NCBI GenBank assembly: GCA_023159155.1
Contig: JAJNNX010000032.1
Location: forward strand, 434,001 to 498,000
DNA length: 64,000 nt
Reading direction: 5' to 3'
From: Ustulina deusta
Lineage: Eukaryota; Ascomycota; Sordariomycetes; Xylariales; Xylariaceae
Of the stretch, positions 33,284-44,251 are shown piece by piece (the stretch's first letter is position 1; every line of letters starts with the position of its first letter). Under the pieces are notes generated by a model. That model was given only the letters and a program-made list of their open reading frames with translations. It did no database searches and had not been told where the DNA came from. The position numbers were made by a program, and so were the translations under genes.

Positions 33284-34657
33284 ATGAGTTTCGAACTGCC
33301 GCAGCCCGAGTTCGAGTGGCAGTACGACCATCGTGACGAGATGCGGGTGCCCGGGGTCATCATGGCTTGCGTTTCGGCGGCTGTCGCCTCGGTCGTCATC
33401 ATAGCCCTACGTCTCCTCTCCCGGCGGCTACTACACGGTCGGCTGCATTTAGAACTGAGCGACTGGTTTATGCTTGTTGCCTGGGTGTTCTTCGCCACCG
33501 TCGACGTCTCTTGGGCCGTTAGCACGAAGTACGGGATCGGACGGCACGCGGTAGTGGTTACAGATATTCATAAGGTTCAGGTCGTAAGTCAGAACGCCAT
33601 ATTTCGTAAGCGCCGGCGCTCTCTTCGTCGCCGCTCTCTGCATCATTGAGATTTTGGCGTATGCCGCCTCGAGGTCTCCGCGTCTCTCGACTTGACCAAT
33701 GCATCGGGTAGCAAATAATGAGCTAATGCGAGACAGTTGGCCGTTGTTGGTGAGGGGGCCTATATCCTCGCCAATACCTTCATCAAGTTTAGTGTCTTAG
33801 CGCTGTACTTGAAAACCTTCCCAGCGCCAAAGTTCCGCTACTGTGTGTGGGGAGTTGCCGTCTTGGTAGTCGGTTGGGGCATGTCCGGTTCCGTTGCCGC
33901 CGTCTTCCAATGCACCTCGATCGACTATGTCTGGCGGCCAGATACCCGGGAATTTTGCATCAACTTCAGCTTACGCAATCTTATTTCTGGGATCATCAAT
34001 GCCGTCACCAATATATTCGTCATGGTTATGGCGATTCCTTTAATTTGGAACCAGCAAGTTACGGGACAGGAAAAATGGCTGGTACTGTCTACTTTTGCCG
34101 TCGGGAGTGGGTGAGTAGCATCTTCTGGGCTTTAAAACTCCAACTTCAAAGTTCTAATCAACGGTGTTCTTATGTACCGTAGTGCCTGTATTATTAGCAT
34201 CGTGCGGTTGCCTTACTCTATCAAAGTCGGCACAAACGACGAGACGTGGGATGCTGCGCCCACGGTCATCGTTGGCGTCCTCGAGGTCGCCGTCGGTATG
34301 CTAGCCGGTTCGATGCCGACCTATCGTCCACTTTACATGCACATATTCGGAGGAGGGATGTGCTGCGACAACAACAGCACTCGCGCCTGTAGTTATAAGG
34401 AGACATTGCACATGGGCCTCTACGGCGAAAGCACACATAATGACGTTAACGTTACTTCCCCGGGTACGCATATGGGATCTAATCATAGTGGCATCAATGT
34501 CACTAACCATATCGAGCTTGTCAGGCATACGAATAAGAGTGGGCACTGGGTTAGAGTGACAGATGAGGACGAGGAAGAGCTGTGCAAGCCTACACAGCGA
34601 GAGGCTCGTGAAAATGACATATCCCCCTATGCGTCTCGCGTTAGCCAGATGGTATGA
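33284..34657 (+). CDS. fungal rhodopsin-like (PTH11-related) seven-TM membrane protein
   Basis: Exons 33284-33583, 33737-34110 and 34183-34657 (donors GTAAGT and GTGAGT) give 382 residues. Predicted helices: GVIMACVSAAVASVVIIALR, SDWFMLVAWVFFATVDVSWA, VGEGAYILANTFIKFSVLAL, VWGVAVLVVGWGMSGSVAAV, IINAVTNIFVMVMAIPLIW, EKWLVLSTFAVGSGGACIIS, and TVIVGVLEVAVGMLAGSMP. The LSDWFM, KFSVLALYLKTFP, FQCTSIDYVW, IVRL and final PTYRPL blocks are the hallmarks of the fungal rhodopsin domain (PF20684). No retinal-binding Lys is expected in this family. The C-terminal cytoplasmic tail is polar and acidic (DEDEEEL). Related proteins include the PTH11 host-surface sensor, but most members have no known ligand. 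Intron 1 is long (153 nt). Confidence 0.8.
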
Positions 34658-35676
34658 TGAAAACTGAACTTGCCATGAAAGACATACGTTATACAAATTA
34701 TTTGTCCTATATAGTAATTACAGCAACAGCCCTAAGCTCGGTAATCGATGACCTTGAAGCGAGCGTCGAGGTGACTGAGACAAGAAGCAGAAGATGAAAG
34801 AAAACGGAGGGCAAAAAAAGAGCAAAAAAAACGACAGGAAATTTAAATAAGAGAATAAGGATAATATAATAATAATAGTTACAAGAATAATTAAAAGAAG
34901 AGAAGGGGAAAAAAAAAGGGAAAAAAACGTACAACACCAGGGATTCGCTGGTCGTCACCGACCCAACTACTAATCTGGCGCTCATACCGGCTTATCTATG
35001 GGAGAGCGGACGGGATCCCGAGTTTTCCGATGGCTATGGTCGTACGTGTCAGTTCACCGGCTTGGGAAACCTTTTCAACCACAAGAGAGGCAGGCTAGGT
35101 ACGTACCTAAAAGGTAAGTGAGTCAGTCAGTCATTCACTGACAACTCTACTGATTTACTTGGTTTTTCCTAAACTTCCTCACAAACATACCGTGATTGAG
35201 GAAAGTGACTAGATTCCTTCCCATCGTGATTTGTAGTTATCCCTTTGATTTGGTTCACCGGCCGATCGATATCAGAACAGGAAGTACCTAGATCAAGTGT
35301 GGATTATCATCCCGTATTATTGTCAGAGTCGTTGGACATTGTTTGATTTGTTTTAGGACTGGACTTTAGGACTGGACTTTATGACTGCAGTCTTGTTCAT
35401 TTTCTCAGAATGTCTGTTGGAGTTGTTGCGAGTCTAGCAAAGTCGGGTAAAGAATATGCCGGGATCGGCATCCCGAACGTGCTCAAATAGCTGGTGCTAC
35501 GAGTCGAGCCGGGGGCTCTTGCGGGGATGGCGTTCTCTGAGAGCCTAGTGACGACATCTGTCTTACTTAAGAGACTCCAATTGCCGGACGTTCGATGCGG
35601 CCATTTCCCTTGTGCCTTGAAGTTTGAGTGTCAGCCTAATACAAACTGTTGATAGCTAATCTGTACTAATTCAATC
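34658..35676. other. intergenic, AT-rich
   Basis: Polypurine/A-rich stretch at 34790-34930 (AATAATAAT and AAAAAA runs), then promoter of the dehydrogenase gene. TAGGTACGTACC motif near 35096-35108. No gene. Confidence 0.6.
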
Positions 35677-36962
35677 ATGTCGCTTCCTACAATCGCAGTC
35701 CTGGACGATTATCAGGGAATCTCAAAAGCCCCCTTCGAACGGCTGCGGTCGGCTGGATATCAGGTAACAACGTTTACCGATACTCTTCCACCGTACAATC
35801 ACCCCGACACTCGTCAAGATGCGAAGGATGCTCTTGTCGATAGGCTGGAGCCATTCAATATCATCTGCACGTTGATGCTACATTTTCCTTTGAACAACCT
35901 TAATCTAACGATGTACAGGCTCGATGAGAGAAAGGACGCCATTCCCAGCAGAGCGTGAGTCATATCGGGTGTCATACTTGTCGGGTTTCGATCAATGTGA
36001 AGGGAGAAAACTGCTCTAGCCAGATCAAGCAAAGCATTACATATTTCTGGCATTCATATGGGTGCTGTCAAGAAAGGAAGGCACTAACACTTAACCTTGG
36101 AGTGGTCAACCGGCTCCCAAACTTGAAGCTACTCCTTACCACTGGAGAGCGAAACGCATCAATTGATGTTGAAGCTTTCCAAGCCCGCAGCATACCTGTT
36201 GCTGGCACGACTAATAACGGGGCTCCACGCTCTGGCCCTGATAGCACCACGCAGCATACCGTAGCCTTGATCTTAGCCCTCGCCCGTAACATCCCCCAAG
36301 ACGATGCCATCATGAAATCTGGAGGATGGCAGACCAAAGATGCAGTGGGATTATCTGGGAAGATATTCGGCACTGTTGGTTTAGGCAGGCTCGGTGTCTC
36401 AGTGTCTAGGATCATGCATCTAGCCTTCGGTATGAGGGTAATTGCGTGGAGCACAAACCTCACACAAGATGCAGCGGACGAGAAGGCCAGATCGGCAGGA
36501 CTCCCAGTAGAGGACGAGACTGGGGGCAAAACCTTCAAGGTCGTCAGTCGAGATGAGCTTTTCAGCACAGCGGATGTAGTCAGCATCCACGTGGTTCTAT
36601 CGGAGCGGTCAAAGGGTCTCGTGGGCACAAGCGACTTGGAGAAAATGAAGAAGTCGGCCTTGTTGATCAACACATCTCGAGGCCCTATCGTAAACGAGAG
36701 CGAACTGCTTGAAGCCGGGAAGAAGGGGCTGATTCGCGGCATTGGGCTGGACGTGTATGGTATCGAGCCTTTGCCGTCGGAGAGTGAATGGCGGTCTACG
36801 AAATGGGGGGAATCAGGAAGAAGCGAAGTTGTGCTGTCACCTCATATGGGATATGTTGTGGCCGAAAGCATCGGGGCATGGTATGAACAGCAGGTTGAGA
36901 ACATCTTGCGTTGGCAAAAGGGGGATGCATTGGCAGCACTGTACAAGGATAACGGGTACTGA
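35677..36962 (+). CDS. D-isomer-specific 2-hydroxyacid dehydrogenase (NAD-dependent)
   Basis: Exons 35677-35870, 35929-35954 and 36103-36962 give 359 residues. The N-terminal catalytic part (LPTIAVLDDYQG) and ERTPFPAELVNRLPNLKLLLTTG precede the Rossmann core: GKIFGTVGLGRLGVSVSRIM carries GxGxxG-type dinucleotide binding. NTSRGPIVNE has the substrate Arg, GLDVYGIEPLP the Glu, and LSPHMGY the catalytic His. It oxidises or reduces a 2-hydroxy/2-oxo acid with NAD(H); the substrate cannot be named. The first junction is odd: the better acceptor (TACAG, 35918) breaks the frame, and only the next AG (35928) restores it, at the cost of two usually conserved residues (MR before ERTPF). A one-base indel or sequence error is the other reading. 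Confidence 0.75.
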
Positions 36963-37934
36963 CCTTGACGGAAGCCCTACTTTCTTGTTCGATGCATCTA
37001 GTACGATGAAATATGGCGGCCTTGGATGCGACGCTGGAGGTTGACATGCACCCGGGCAAGGGATAACGCATAGGTAGGGTCAGACTGCACAAAAGAGGGT
37101 TTGATGATTATCTACATGTTTCATCTTGCACATGAAGGAAATCGGTTGTTCGCTGCCTGTCTGAGAGGTATGCATGCACGTAAATGCCTACCTACCTACC
37201 GTAGACGGCCGAACTTGTCTGGTAGTACCTAGGTACGTGTGGACCAGAAGGGATACCTAGCTGCTTGCCTTGCTATCCATTGGACTTGGAAGTATGGAAT
37301 ACATACCTACATACCGTGACCTCTGCCCGACAGTCACGTCTCCGGTATTGATGATTGATTGACGCGTCGTGCGATGGCAAGAAAAAGTAGGAAAGGGCAG
37401 ATGGCATTGAGGTTGCCTACCTAGGTACTTGGGTAGGTATGCATTCACTGCGCCAGCCACACCATCTGGCTTCCTCTCTCTCCCCCCCTCTCTCACTTCC
37501 TCACTTCTTTCCACTCTTTTCGCCTTTCTGCAACACACTGTACCCGAGTGGCAGCTGCAGCTGTAACACGAAGTGCATCTTCCCAACTACGTAGCCCCCA
37601 GAGATACTATCGCCCTCAGACCTTGACTAGTAGGTTGTCCTTCTCCTCCCTCTGACACCAGCGGCTCAAAGCCCAACATACCTGTTGAACACTCCATTGG
37701 GTCTGTGTGCACTTCGTCCCTGTGCAGGGCAGCGCCCATCAAGTTCTTTGACTGTCTTCTTTGCACCCGGGCATCTCCATCCCCCATCCCTCTTCAACTT
37801 CATCTTCTCCTCACCACCTCCAGTCCACCCTTTCCGACCCGGTTTGTCTATACGCAGTCTACGAACGCATCTCGCGCCCTTATCCTGTTGCTAATTCAAG
37901 CATCTACTGGCTAGACTCTGGAATAATAGCTACC
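36963..37934. other. intergenic, promoter/leader of dsRBD gene
   Basis: Many TAGGTA/CCTACC motifs at 37186-37255 and 37418-37440, then a C/T-rich leader from 37470. An upstream frame is open from 37761 into the gene but its first codon context is unsupported; the ATG at 37935 is preferred. Confidence 0.5.
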
Positions 37935-39589
37935 ATGGACACTGTAGAAGATGTCCCTGGTGGCAGCGTTGTTGCTAGTGACGCCAATGCAGTTCCTGGA
38001 GCGGATGGGCAGAGGGGAGGAGGTAGGTATTCGCCATGGCAACGATTTTTAGCTGTACCTCTCTACTTGGATGATTGTGTTTTACTCCCATCCACCATCT
38101 CCTCCATCCTTGATCGCCTATGGGTTATTTTCTACCAAAGACTTGTACTGACATTGTGGCTTTTGTCTGGTTTCCTAGGAAAATCCTCCTCCATATCGAC
38201 GCCTTCAAATAATCCTCAGGCAACAGTTCCTGAGGGTTTGAATACGGCCACAGTGACAACTCTAGCCCCTGCTCTGTCTGCCCTGCCCGCCCTTCCTGCA
38301 ATTCCATCCTCCGTTCCCATTGCAATACTTCGCCCCTCCGCCAGAAACCACATTTCCTCTCCTCTCCTGCGTGGCCCAATTCCTCAAAAGGGATCGGGAC
38401 AGGATCGCTTTCGACAACAACTACTAAAGGAAAGCGACTATGCTCATTTGACCGCAGCGGATCAAAGCAGACTATTCACTGTGCCCATTACTACAGGCAC
38501 AATTCAACGACTAACGGCAACCCCCCAACGCTATTGTGCGTGGCCTGCTGTTTTGCTCTCTCTCATCCCATGTTTTGTTCTATAAGGCCGCCTGCTAACT
38601 ATTATTACCATTGCACAGCACCGGATCATACTACGGTTAATCCTCCTCTCTTCGCACTCCGCGCGACCACATCTGCCTGCCCCGGCACCCAAGAAATGGG
38701 TCGCGCTATTGCAACGCCATCCCAAGTCAAGGGGGAAATGTCTCCAGAAGTCAAGGTGAAGATCAAGAAGGCTTCCTTAATTCAGCTCAAGCCAAAAGCT
38801 GGAGAAGCCCACATTCAATCAAGTCGCCAAGCTGGGACCAACTATCCCCTTGCGACTACACGCCTCAGTGCGCAGTGTCAACTACGTCACTTCAACCCCA
38901 AGTGGCAAGAGACTTCGGGTCCCAATGGCTTCATGTGCTCTGTCCAGCTAGTGAACAAGGTTGTCCAGGGTGATCGTGCATATCCAACTGCCTATGATGC
39001 AAAGCAAGCGGTGGCCGAGAAGGCGCTCGGTCTCGTCCGTCGCCTACCCTGCGAGGACCCGGCCCAGAAAGCTGCGGCGAGAATCAAATCTGGTGAACAA
39101 ACAGACCGGTTTGGCGATCGTAGTCGACAAGGACGAGCCCAGGTGAAGAGGGAACCGTCTGTAAACGCCAGCCATACGAGCTTCCAGGGCCAGTATGCCT
39201 ACGCCGCTCCTGCAGGTGCTAATGCAGCTGTCTACAACTGGAACGCATACAGCCACAACGAGCATAGAGTTCTTCTTCACCGTATCCAGTCACTTTTTGG
39301 AGGTACTGGACCCAGCACGGCGGTCCTCTCTGACCCTTTGGCAGCACAAGCCTTCTTGCAGGGCTTGGCCCTAGGGACTTCTATTCGCCCAGCTAGCTCA
39401 GTGTATCATCCGTACCTTGAGCCACAGGGTCCCCTCCCTGTTATTCCTGGTGAAATCTACCATCCTTATGAGCCTCGGGAGCGATCCCCAGCGCCAAAAA
39501 TTAGTCGCAACTATCGGGAGCGCTCCCCCCCACGACGGCGCATGTCGTACGAGTCAAATTCTCGACGGTCTAATTCAAAAGTGTTGTAG
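37935..39589 (+). CDS. double-stranded RNA-binding-domain protein
   Basis: Exons 37935-38022, 38179-38535 and 38619-39589 give 471 residues. Introns are GTAGGT...CCTAG (branch CTGAC) and GTGCGT...CACAG (branch CTAAC), both phase 1. Residues 1-225 are low-complexity, Pro/Ser/Ala-rich. A dsRBD-like domain covers about 228-292: TTRLSAQCQLRHFNPKWQET, GFMCSVQLVNKVVQG, and AYDAKQAVAEKALGLVRRL, with the KQAVAEKAL helix that normally contacts the RNA groove. The C-terminus is Pro/Arg/Ser-rich with RERSP and RRRSM-type repeats, as in nuclear RNA-processing factors. No helicase, RNase III or deaminase domain is attached. A role in RNA binding is well supported by the fold; the pathway is unknown. Confidence 0.7.
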
Positions 39590-39818
39590 CTAGTAGCAAC
39601 ACGCTCTTCAAAGCCTCATACGGCTAGAGGATTGAAAGCCACAGGACTGTGTCCCTGACGCGTGGATAGTTTCCGTGGATTCAAGGACTCACTAGAGGGA
39701 TTTCGGTTCTTTGATACTCCTTTTTTTATTTTCAGGGTGACAGCTGGCACAAGCAGGGTACTAAATTTGTATGATATGATAGGAACTTGGTGGATTCGGG
39801 ATGAAAATGACCGCATGG
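39590..39818. other. short convergent intergenic region
   Basis: Only 229 bp separate the stop codons of the dsRBD gene (+) and the SDR gene (-), so their 3' UTRs probably overlap. Confidence 0.6.
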
Positions 39819-40897
39819 TCAGATTTTGCTAGGCATCCTTAGACCGCCGTCCAACCGAATAACAGTTCCGTTAAGCATGGAGTTTTCGATGATTTGTCTG
39901 ACTAGTTGTGCAAATTCGGCTGGTTTACCTGCTCTGCGCGGGAACTCCATGACAGTTGCTAACCCTTCGAAGAGCTTTTTAGGCATCACAGCAGTCATTC
40001 TCGACTCGAATATACCCGGAGCGATGGTCACACAGCGAATGCCGTACCGAGCCAGGTCTCTAGTCATTGGCAGTGTCATAGAAGCCACTGCACCCTTGCT
40101 TGCTGCGTAAGCTACCTGTCCCTTCTGCCCATCAAATGCGGCTACAGAGGATACCACTATCACACCCAGGTCAGTGATTGTCATTTTGAGGACGTCCTTT
40201 CAATGTTTCGGAATCGTGCGAAGCTTCTGGGACACAATTCTGGCTCGAAAAAGGCGATTCACTCCAGCAGTGGCCAAAGCAAGAACAAAATAGCCCTGAG
40301 AATTGCTTACTGATGACGACGCCACGTTCCCGATCATTACCGGATGGCTCAGTCTTAGCCAGGTGAACGAGGCATTGCCGCACCAAGTCGACAGTGCCGC
40401 GTAAATTGATATTAACTACAAAGTCAAAACTCTCCAAGCTAAAGGCGTCACCGCTCCTATTTAATATCTGTGGGAGCGATTAGTTCGTGCATTTGTTGAT
40501 AGGGGATGAAGCGGTAGCGAGAGTTCCGTACCGTGGAAGGATTGCCGACGCCGGCAGCTGGGATGATACCGCCCAAAGGCTTCCCTGTTTTTTCGATCCA
40601 TTCTACGACACCCGCGACCGCAGCCGCGATACTCTCGGTTTCCAAGACATTGCAAACAAAAAACTTGGCAACGCCGTTGGGTAGCAGTTTGACAACTTCG
40701 GCTCCGAGCTCTTCGTTAAGATCTAAGATGGCGACATTACCTCCATTGCGGCCGATTTCTTCCACGGCAGCTTGTCCCAAACCCGATGCTCTATGGGGTG
40801 ATTAGTCGTATGCTAGGCATTTCACAGGTGATGGTGATATTCGGGAGGGGAAATCATACCCGCCCGAGACCACGAATGTTCTGCCTTCAATCTTCAT
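39819..40897 (-). CDS. SDR dehydrogenase, 3-hydroxyacyl-CoA dehydrogenase type-2 (HSD17B10)-like
   Basis: Four exons on the minus strand: 40897-40860, 40790-40532, 40467-40311 and 40156-39819, giving 263 residues; introns have CTAAT/CTGAC branch sites and consistent phases (2, 0, 1). The N-terminus [17 protein letters not shown] holds the GxxxGxG cofactor loop (12-18); [10 protein letters not shown] suggests NAD(H), with Asp after the second strand. [10 protein letters not shown] corresponds to NNAG; catalytic Ser is in IMVSSVAAF (154/155), Tyr168 and Lys172 in VAYAASKG. The end [13 protein letters not shown] is the classic SDR C-terminal block. The human relative oxidises short/branched 3-hydroxyacyl-CoA in mitochondria; the substrate here is inferred from family. 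It is divergent from the Rab4-like gene, 515 bp between starts. Confidence 0.85.
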
Positions 40898-41412
40898 TTC
40901 CAAATATCTGGTGTGATACAGTGAGGGCAAAAATGGAACAGATGGCCGTTTACGAGGTAGTAAATAGGGTGTAGATAATCGAAGTTCGATGCTGGTAAAT
41001 TGGTAATATAGAGCTTCACTGCCCATTGGACAAAGAGCTGTAGCCAAGAGGTCTAAGCCGCGGCACGAAGCGACAGGCCTTGGTAGCGGGTCCAGCCGGT
41101 CACCTAGACAGGACCCGGGCTCTGGTGTATCTTGGTACCTGCTGTGGATTGATAACGCACGGAATCCCAAGACCCCCTCCCCCCAGTCGCTCTTCAAAGC
41201 CACTGATAAGCTCGTGTGACATGACGACTTATCTCATTTCGGCTCGTTTGTTTTACAAATACCTGGGTACCACACCAATGCCGCCCCCAGTTTCAACTGC
41301 GTAACAACGGCCTACGTCCTATCTCACCGTGCTTTTCCGTGCGATATTCTCTCTTGGCTTTGCAATTCCTCCCACCAATCGTTGAGCAAAAAGGAGCAGA
41401 TCCAGCGCCAAG
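40898..41412. promoter_or_regulatory. divergent promoter, SDR (-) / Rab4-like (+)
   Basis: A 515-bp region between two start codons that must hold both core promoters. No clear TATA box; C-rich tract at 41170-41182. Bidirectional control is possible but only inferred. Confidence 0.45.
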
Positions 41413-42720
41413 ATGACACGCCCGCGACGGTCGTCGGTGGCGAGCGAGGAGAGCACGGGGACGGCGGGTGATCAGGTACGCACGCCACCCTGCCTGACAG
41501 AGCGCCAGCAACGAGGGGTCATGGTTGACTCAAAACTAGGAACTAGGGAGCATGTACGATTACCTTGCGAAGATAATACTGCTGGGGCCAAGCGGCACCG
41601 GAAAGTGAGTCCATATCTCCATCTCCAACACCGATAACTGCAAACAATGTCTCCCACCCCTGGCCGGCTGTCTCGGAACACGGATGCGCCAGCTTGTAAT
41701 GTCCCGAGAATAGCCCTGGAAAGACGGCGATGGGCGGCAATGCCAGCGTTGTGTTCGAAACCTCTATCCAAGCAACCCGCTGACGAGAACCTGGCTCCGT
41801 AGGTCCTGTTTATTGCACCGTTTTGTAAAGAGCGAATGGCGTGTCCTCTCTTCGCAAACGATCGGGGTTGAATTCGCGAGCAAGATTATCAAGGTTGGCA
41901 CCGGCGCGCGGCGGAAGCGGATAAAGTTACAGGTATTTCACCCCGGTCGGTGATGACGGGTGCCCTGTGGTACCGCGACGGGGCTGATTGGGTTTAGCTA
42001 TGGGACACAGCAGGTACCGAACGATTCCGTTCTGTTTCGCGATCATACTATCGTGGCGCAGCCGGCGCCGTCTTGGTCTACGACATCACATCGCATAACT
42101 CCTTTCGGGGGCTCCAGCCTTTTCTAAACGATGCGCGGGCGCTCGCTTCTCCCAATTTGACGCTTCTACTCGCAGGCAACAAACTCGATCTTGCCAACGA
42201 CTCTCTCGTCGACACGAGTATACCACCACCAACACCATCCAGCACAGGCTCAAATTTTCCTTACAGCACGTCGGTTGGCACAACAAGCGCAGGATTAGGT
42301 GCTCAATTGCGAGCCACAATTGCCCCTGAAGGCCGCGAAGTATCCCCAGAGGAGGCTTCACGGTGGGCTAGTGGTGTTAACGTACCGGTCACCGTGGAAG
42401 TCTCGGCATTTTCGGGCGAGGGGGTGGATGAAGTGTTCGGGCGGTTAGCACGCATGATCCTGACCAAGATCGAGCTAGGGGAGATCGATCCCGACGATCC
42501 GATGAGCGGGATCCAATACGGTGATGGTGGTATGTGGAATGCCGGTGCTAGCGACGGCGCCAGCATTAAGAGTTCGATGACGGCGGACGAGATCGGCCTT
42601 GGAGGTGCCGGGGTGCGAAGGAGAAGACGAGGCAAGAATCGCACTCCGAACTGGGGGATGCGTGAATGGGAGGAGGTTTTCACGCTTAATCGTGGACGCG
42701 GCAGAGGAAACTGCTGCTAA
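41413..42720 (+). CDS. RAB4: Rab4-like small GTPase
   Basis: Exons 41413-41475, 41540-41604, 41803-41932 and 41998-42720 give 326 residues, long for a Rab. G1 is GPSGTGKS (37-44), switch I Thr62 in SSQTIGVEF, G3 WDTAGTERF (Asp89), G4 NKLDL, G5 VSAFSGEGV. The C-terminus GRGRGNCC ends in a double Cys for geranylgeranylation, so it is membrane-anchored. Two insertions lengthen it: KVGTGARRKR between strands 2 and 3, and ~50 residues after NKLDL (SIPPPTPSSTGSNFPYSTSV and on). There is also an extended hypervariable tail. Rab4 proteins drive fast recycling from early endosomes; the role here is by family. The second intron starts inside the P-loop codon run (GTGK|S), a useful check on the exon model. 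Confidence 0.85.
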
Positions 42721-44251
42721 TGGAACTACGCTTTTCTAATAATTACGGGACGCGGGCGAAAAGCTAATCGCTCGCTGACCTGGAGGACTTGCCATGGTGA
42801 AATGGAGACTGCATGGCAGGCGAACACGCGACGGGATTGAACCACAAAGCTGTGTTTCGATGTGGAATGGACGGGCTGGCACCTTTGACATATGAGATAC
42901 CTGCGACTACGAACTATATCTGTGTTGTTTCCAGAATCATGCAAGCGCACTCGTTATTCGGCGTTCGGGAGATGGGACTTGCAGGACAGAAACTGCAAGA
43001 CTTTTCCCATCCAAACGGGCGTTCTCCTCAGCGGTGAGATTCGAAATGTTGATAGAACAGATCATAACGGAGCAGAAAGACGGCTCATCTACATTACATA
43101 CCTAATCTTAAGATTTCCTACTTAGTCGAGTATCTACTTTAGTATAATTGACGCCAGATAGTTTTCTCCCTTTCCTGCTCTATTCGTGATGATGCTGTCC
43201 ACAATTGGCGACGTCCGTTAGGTTATCATATGCTAAGCGGCAAGACGGAAACGATAAAGGGATCTCCTTTAGCAATAGTTAGGGAAATCCCAAAGTGCAT
43301 CGCAATTTCTGGTGTACTATTGAGTAATTTTGGGACGCGGTCTTTAATTTTTTTTTTAATTCCCTCCTCCTCTTGTATGTGTAAGTTGTCGATGGTCCAT
43401 TGACGGCTCGTTCCTTGTGCCACGCGAAGGGTGGGATGGTCGATGGACAGGGGTTTCGGAGGGCTATGCTCCGCCATCTGGAGTCCGATTCGGGTACCTA
43501 CTGCATCGATCTGATGCTAATGTTTGAGATACCAACGGTACTGCCATACCTACCTACCCTAGTTATCACGATAGTTCTCAGTTGCCTATGTAGATTTCCC
43601 ATGTGATAGTGTGGTGCACATCCCGGCGGATTCGAGTGAAATTGAAATAGGTATCACGAATAGGCCGAGAGAAACATGAGATTCTTATTACTAGATATAC
43701 TCCCAGGAGTAAGAAAGTGTATTGTTTCTACACTACCTACCTATTTTGCTTCTTCTGGAGGTACCATGTACAGCTTTGCTGTTGTGTTGCCTTGTTGACC
43801 CGATTCATGCCAGATCCCCATCTATTTTAAGACATGGATCGTATCCGCTGCGGAGGTGGGTGGAAACCACAGCAACTGCAAGTTGCGAGATCGATCTCGG
43901 CAGGAGACAAGCCGTTGTTAATCGGGAGTTGAAGCTTCCTGTGTTGTGATATAGGTAGGGTATGTATTCTCGTGCCACTGCGCGAGAAAATATTCGTATA
44001 AAAGTTGGCTCTCACAGAACACAGGGTTCCGCCCAGTTCCCGCTTTCAAAACTGAAGATTGGTCTGGTTGCGCGCTGGTCGTCTTTTTCTGGCAATCTGA
44101 ATTCCGCAATTTCTCGTTTCCTGGGTTGTGCTCTCAACTCACTGCTATCTTGCGCAGGATACTTCTTTGTTTCTTCCGACATTTCATTGTTGAGCCCAGG
44201 AGAGTGGCCATTTCTGCTTCACAGTGATCCCTCAACGCTATCCCCGCCATC
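42721..44251. other. intergenic, promoter of beta-mannosidase gene
   Basis: No firm gene. A minus-strand 83-codon frame with a usual ATG (43477-43226) has no recognisable features. TAGGTA-like motifs at 43546-43560 and 43729-43742. TATA box at 43997. Confidence 0.5.
43997..44004 (+). promoter_or_regulatory. TATA box (TATAAAAG) of the beta-mannosidase gene
   Basis: A strong TATAAAAG about 248 nt upstream of the ATG at 44252; distance allows a ~220 nt leader. Confidence 0.45.

Noticed and set aside
43226..43477. 83-codon minus-strand frame with a real ATG (MAEHSPPKPL)
   Set aside because: Crosses an A/T homopolymer and shows no recognisable family; too weak to call a gene without transcript evidence.
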